From positions 1 through 49,235 of the forward strand of contig LFCU01000038.1 in NCBI GenBank assembly GCA_001044195.1: DNA of 49,235 nt, in the 5' to 3' direction. The stretch comes from Candidatus Achromatium palustre. GTDB lineage: Bacteria; Pseudomonadota; Gammaproteobacteria; Chromatiales; Chromatiaceae. Every line of letters begins with the position of its first letter. Within the stretch, counting starts at the first letter, position 1. Below the pieces are notes generated by a model. The model saw nothing but the letters and a program-made list of their open reading frames with translations, had not been told where the DNA came from and searched no databases. The position numbers and the translations under genes are program-made. Shown piece after piece: positions 47,407-49,235 of the stretch.

Positions 47407-47580
47407 GGATGAATATTAATTCTGTCTACTCAGTGTTCAAAAGTACAAAATATGTATTTTTTAAAATTCCTGTTTATATGGGATACATCAATATCAGTAT
47501 TTATATACTAACACCATTAATATACTTATATCAATATACTAAAATAGGTACGACTAAATATAATCAGTCAGTTTAATGTA

Positions 47581-47656
47581 ACTTCTCAATAATGTATGGC
47601 ATCTGGTGCCAAAGCACCTCCTTTAAAATCTACATTGTTACGAATTATTGAGAAGT
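47581..47656. repeat. 76-bp inverted-repeat element before the phosphoesterase
   Basis: ACTTCTCAATAAT (47581-47593) and ATTATTGAGAAGT (47644-47656) are perfect 13-bp inverted ends. The inside has no coding potential. It resembles the other small elements of this window in size and structure. Confidence 0.6.
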
Positions 47657-47696
47657 GACCTATTTCTTTTACTTTCAAGTTAAGAGGATATATAAA

Positions 47697-48569
47697 TTGA
47701 ATCGAAGAAATTTTTTAAAATTTGCAATATATGGTTCTATTGTCTTAGCTGGAAGCTATCCAGTATTAATCGAAAGAAATATTGTCTTAGTCAACCGCTA
47801 TAAAATCCCAATCCCCAAACTACCAGCAGCATTTCACGGTTTTACTATAGCACAGCTTACAGATGTACATTTAGGTTTTCTTGTATCAGAATCTTTTGTT
47901 ACAAATATAGTTAACACTACCAATCAACTCCAAACCGATATCATAGTCTGCACTGGTGATTATGTTCATGCCCGCAATACTAAGGAAGAGATAGATAAAG
48001 TATGGCCCATTTTAACACAGCTTCACGCCAAAGCGGGCGTATATTCAGTCTTAGGCAATCATGATCACTGGGCTGATACTAATAGATCTCTCTACTGGTT
48101 AGACAGAAGCGGCCAAAATATCAGGCATATACATAAAACTATATATCGAGGTACAGATAAGATTGTTATCGGTGGTGCGGGTGATTACTGGGAGGATGAG
48201 CTAAAGATAGACAGTGCCTTTAGTAATTCTAATGATGTAGAGTCTTCTAGTGTATGTAGAATATTATTAGCTCATAATCCCGATTCTATAGATACAAAAT
48301 TTCATACCTCTATCTCGTTAGTAATCAGCGGCCATACTCATGGTGGCCAAGTAGTTATTCCTTTTTTGGGGCCACCAGTATTGCCAGTGCATAATAAAAA
48401 ATATACTAGTGGATTGATCAAAACTCCTAAGACGCAATTGTTTATCAGTAGAGGGATTGGTTGGGCAATATATCCAGTAAGGTTTAATTGCTATCCTGAA
48501 ATAGCAGTATTAGAGCTGGTAAATCCTGCTTTGCTATCTGCTCCTAAAAATCTATCTAAAACTATCTAA
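47697..48569 (+). CDS. Metallophosphoesterase (YkuE/YaeI-like), exported by a Tat-like signal
   Basis: A 290-residue enzyme of the calcineurin-like phosphoesterase family. The start TTG 47697 is chosen because AGAGGA lies 8 bases before it and the protein then begins MNRRNFLKFA, a twin-arginine-like signal. A GTG at 47655 falls inside an inverted repeat. Metal motifs: QLTDVHLG, CTGDYVH, LGNHDHW, AHNPD and SGHTHGGQ. All five family motifs are present. Relatives include lipid A or UDP-sugar pyrophosphohydrolases and YkuE-type lipid phosphatases; the substrate cannot be chosen here. Confidence 0.88.
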   Translation: MNRRNFLKFAIYGSIVLAGSYPVLIERNIVLVNRYKIPIPKLPAAFHGFTIAQLTDVHLGFLVSESFVTNIVNTTNQLQTDIIVCTGDYVHARNTKEEIDKVWPILTQLHAKAGVYSVLGNHDHWADTNRSLYWLDRSGQNIRHIHKTIYRGTDKIVIGGAGDYWEDELKIDSAFSNSNDVESSSVCRILLAHNPDSIDTKFHTSISLVISGHTHGGQVVIPFLGPPVLPVHNKKYTSGLIKTPKTQLFISRGIGWAIYPVRFNCYPEIAVLELVNPALLSAPKNLSKTI

Positions 48570-48787
48570 ATAGAAATTTAAGCTATCCGCTCTCTGTTAA
48601 TACCTGATTTGCAGTACGTAACTAGAGTCCTGGTTGGACAGTACTCAATCGAATGGTCAACCTTTGTTAACAACATTATGCATTCATTCTTAAAAGCACC
48701 TGATTTTACTGCTTTCTGTGTGTTATAATATCTTAGGTATAAGTAGCTTTATAAGTATTGATAGCACACACTTATCATCCTTTCTTG

Positions 48788-49104
48788 AATATACGTTGTT
48801 TTTAGCTTATAATTTTATATAGTATTATCAATTAATTCTACTTTGTCAGATTACCAAATAAGACCTTTATTTTATTTAAAACAATACTTTGTATCAATTC
48901 TTTGGAAATTAATAAGTTAAGTTTTAATGTGACAAAGTAGAATTAATTATGCCAGTAATAAAAGCCGTGACTATATATTCACGGCCAAATTGTTTTAAAA
49001 CTTTTAGCTTGGATACTGCTGAAATTGATACTGCAATTAATATTGAGATCATAGATAAAGTGATGGATATACAACTCCCAATGCAAAAACTTTTTAAAAG
49101 ATAA
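48788..49104 (+). pseudogene. C-terminal remnant of a second Uma2-family gene, split by element D
   Basis: After element D the frame reads MPVIKAVTIYSRPNCFKTFS and ends VMDIQLPMQKLFKR before a stop at 49102-49104, the usual C-terminal end of Uma2 proteins. Removing element D with one AATTAATT joins it upstream to YYQLI, giving YYQLIMPVIKAVTIYS, which fits the family's YWLVxP-xxAVxVYS strand. An in-frame TAG just before this and lack of recognisable sequence further upstream show decay. The remaining sequence 48570-48787 shows no other gene. Confidence 0.55.
48838..48940 (+). mobile_element. Element D (103 bp), complete, with 8-bp target duplication
   Basis: Perfect 11-bp inverted ends CTACTTTGTCA and TGACAAAGTAG. 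Flanking AATTAATT at 48830-48837 and 48941-48948. No coding capacity. A truncated copy lies at 232-321. Because the duplication is itself palindromic, the exact element edge could be shifted by a few bases. Confidence 0.85.
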
Positions 49105-49106
49105 TG

Positions 49107-49235
49107 GGCATCCTTCACTTTAACGGAAAAGTAGTGAACAATTTAAATTTTTGTGACGCGAAGCGTCGCCAACTGCATTCCCACGCAGAGCGTGGGAACG
49201 ATACTTCAAAGTGTAAACTGGAAATGAAGGATGCC
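49107..49235. mobile_element. Element A (129 bp), identical copy at the end of the window
   Basis: All 129 bases match 631-759. The inverted ends are intact. The right target duplication cannot be checked because the window ends exactly at the last base of the element. It lies 2 bases after the stop of the Uma2 remnant. Confidence 0.92.

Noticed and set aside
47655-47696. Upstream GTG start for the metallophosphoesterase
   Set aside because: It lies in an inverted repeat and lacks a ribosome site, while TTG 47697 has a good one and gives an RR signal.
48924-49118. 64-residue hydrophobic frame on the minus strand
   Set aside because: The opposite strand carries a recognisable Uma2 C-terminus, and the frame starts in element A and ends in element D.

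Overview
This AT-rich window carries ordinary gammaproteobacterial housekeeping genes (gyrA, recJ, recA, alaS, pheT, ihfA, pgk) set in a genome crowded with short inverted-repeat elements. The order pheT, ihfA, MerR-type regulator, tRNA-Pro is the usual gammaproteobacterial one. The low GC, a DUF29 gene, Uma2-type remnants, a Ycf46-like ATPase and the many palindromic repeats resemble large sulfur bacteria of the Thiotrichales (Beggiatoa, Thioploca or Achromatium type). That placement is an inference, not a proven identification.

Left edge (1-1550): a broken Uma2-family gene on the minus strand is cut by members of three different miniature inverted-repeat families. Removing the inserts with one copy of each target duplication restores the reading frame. 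Next comes gyrA (1551-7043), which encodes two inteins at different sites: one with a LAGLIDADG endonuclease, one with an HNH endonuclease and repeated DNA-binding-like modules. recJ converges on gyrA, followed by an unknown Cys-rich protein.

Accessory surface region (9.8-18.7 kb): a 1.7 kb-residue secreted adhesin with eight cadherin-like repeats lies between two copies of a duplicated RTX/beta-type module. After a DUF29 gene comes a tandem array of four genes for exported two-helix proteins. These hold five copies of a module in which two cysteines are always separated by exactly 48 residues around a G/S-P-x-E centre. I recognise no known family for it; it is the best candidate for an undescribed system here.

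Core block (18.7-28.8 kb): a HAD-type hydrolase, recA, alaS, a cold-shock protein, a PD-(D/E)XK nuclease-like protein, pheT, ihfA, a MerR-type regulator and tRNA-Pro(GGG). recX is absent between recA and alaS, and pheS is absent before pheT; repeat elements occupy both places.

Right part (28.9-49.2 kb): a translationally coupled pair of radical-SAM activase and Ycf46-like AAA ATPase; batD; modB-modC without modA; a Ser/Thr kinase and PP2C phosphatase pair; an amino-acid permease; a hybrid histidine kinase with a degenerate receiver followed by a REC-PAS protein; pgk with a single-domain response regulator; a probable zinc uptake operon (small membrane protein, His-rich porin, TroA-type binding protein); and a metallophosphoesterase. 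The right end holds a second Uma2 remnant split by another mobile element. The window stops exactly at the last base of a 129-bp element identical to one near the left end, as expected where an assembly broke at a repeat.
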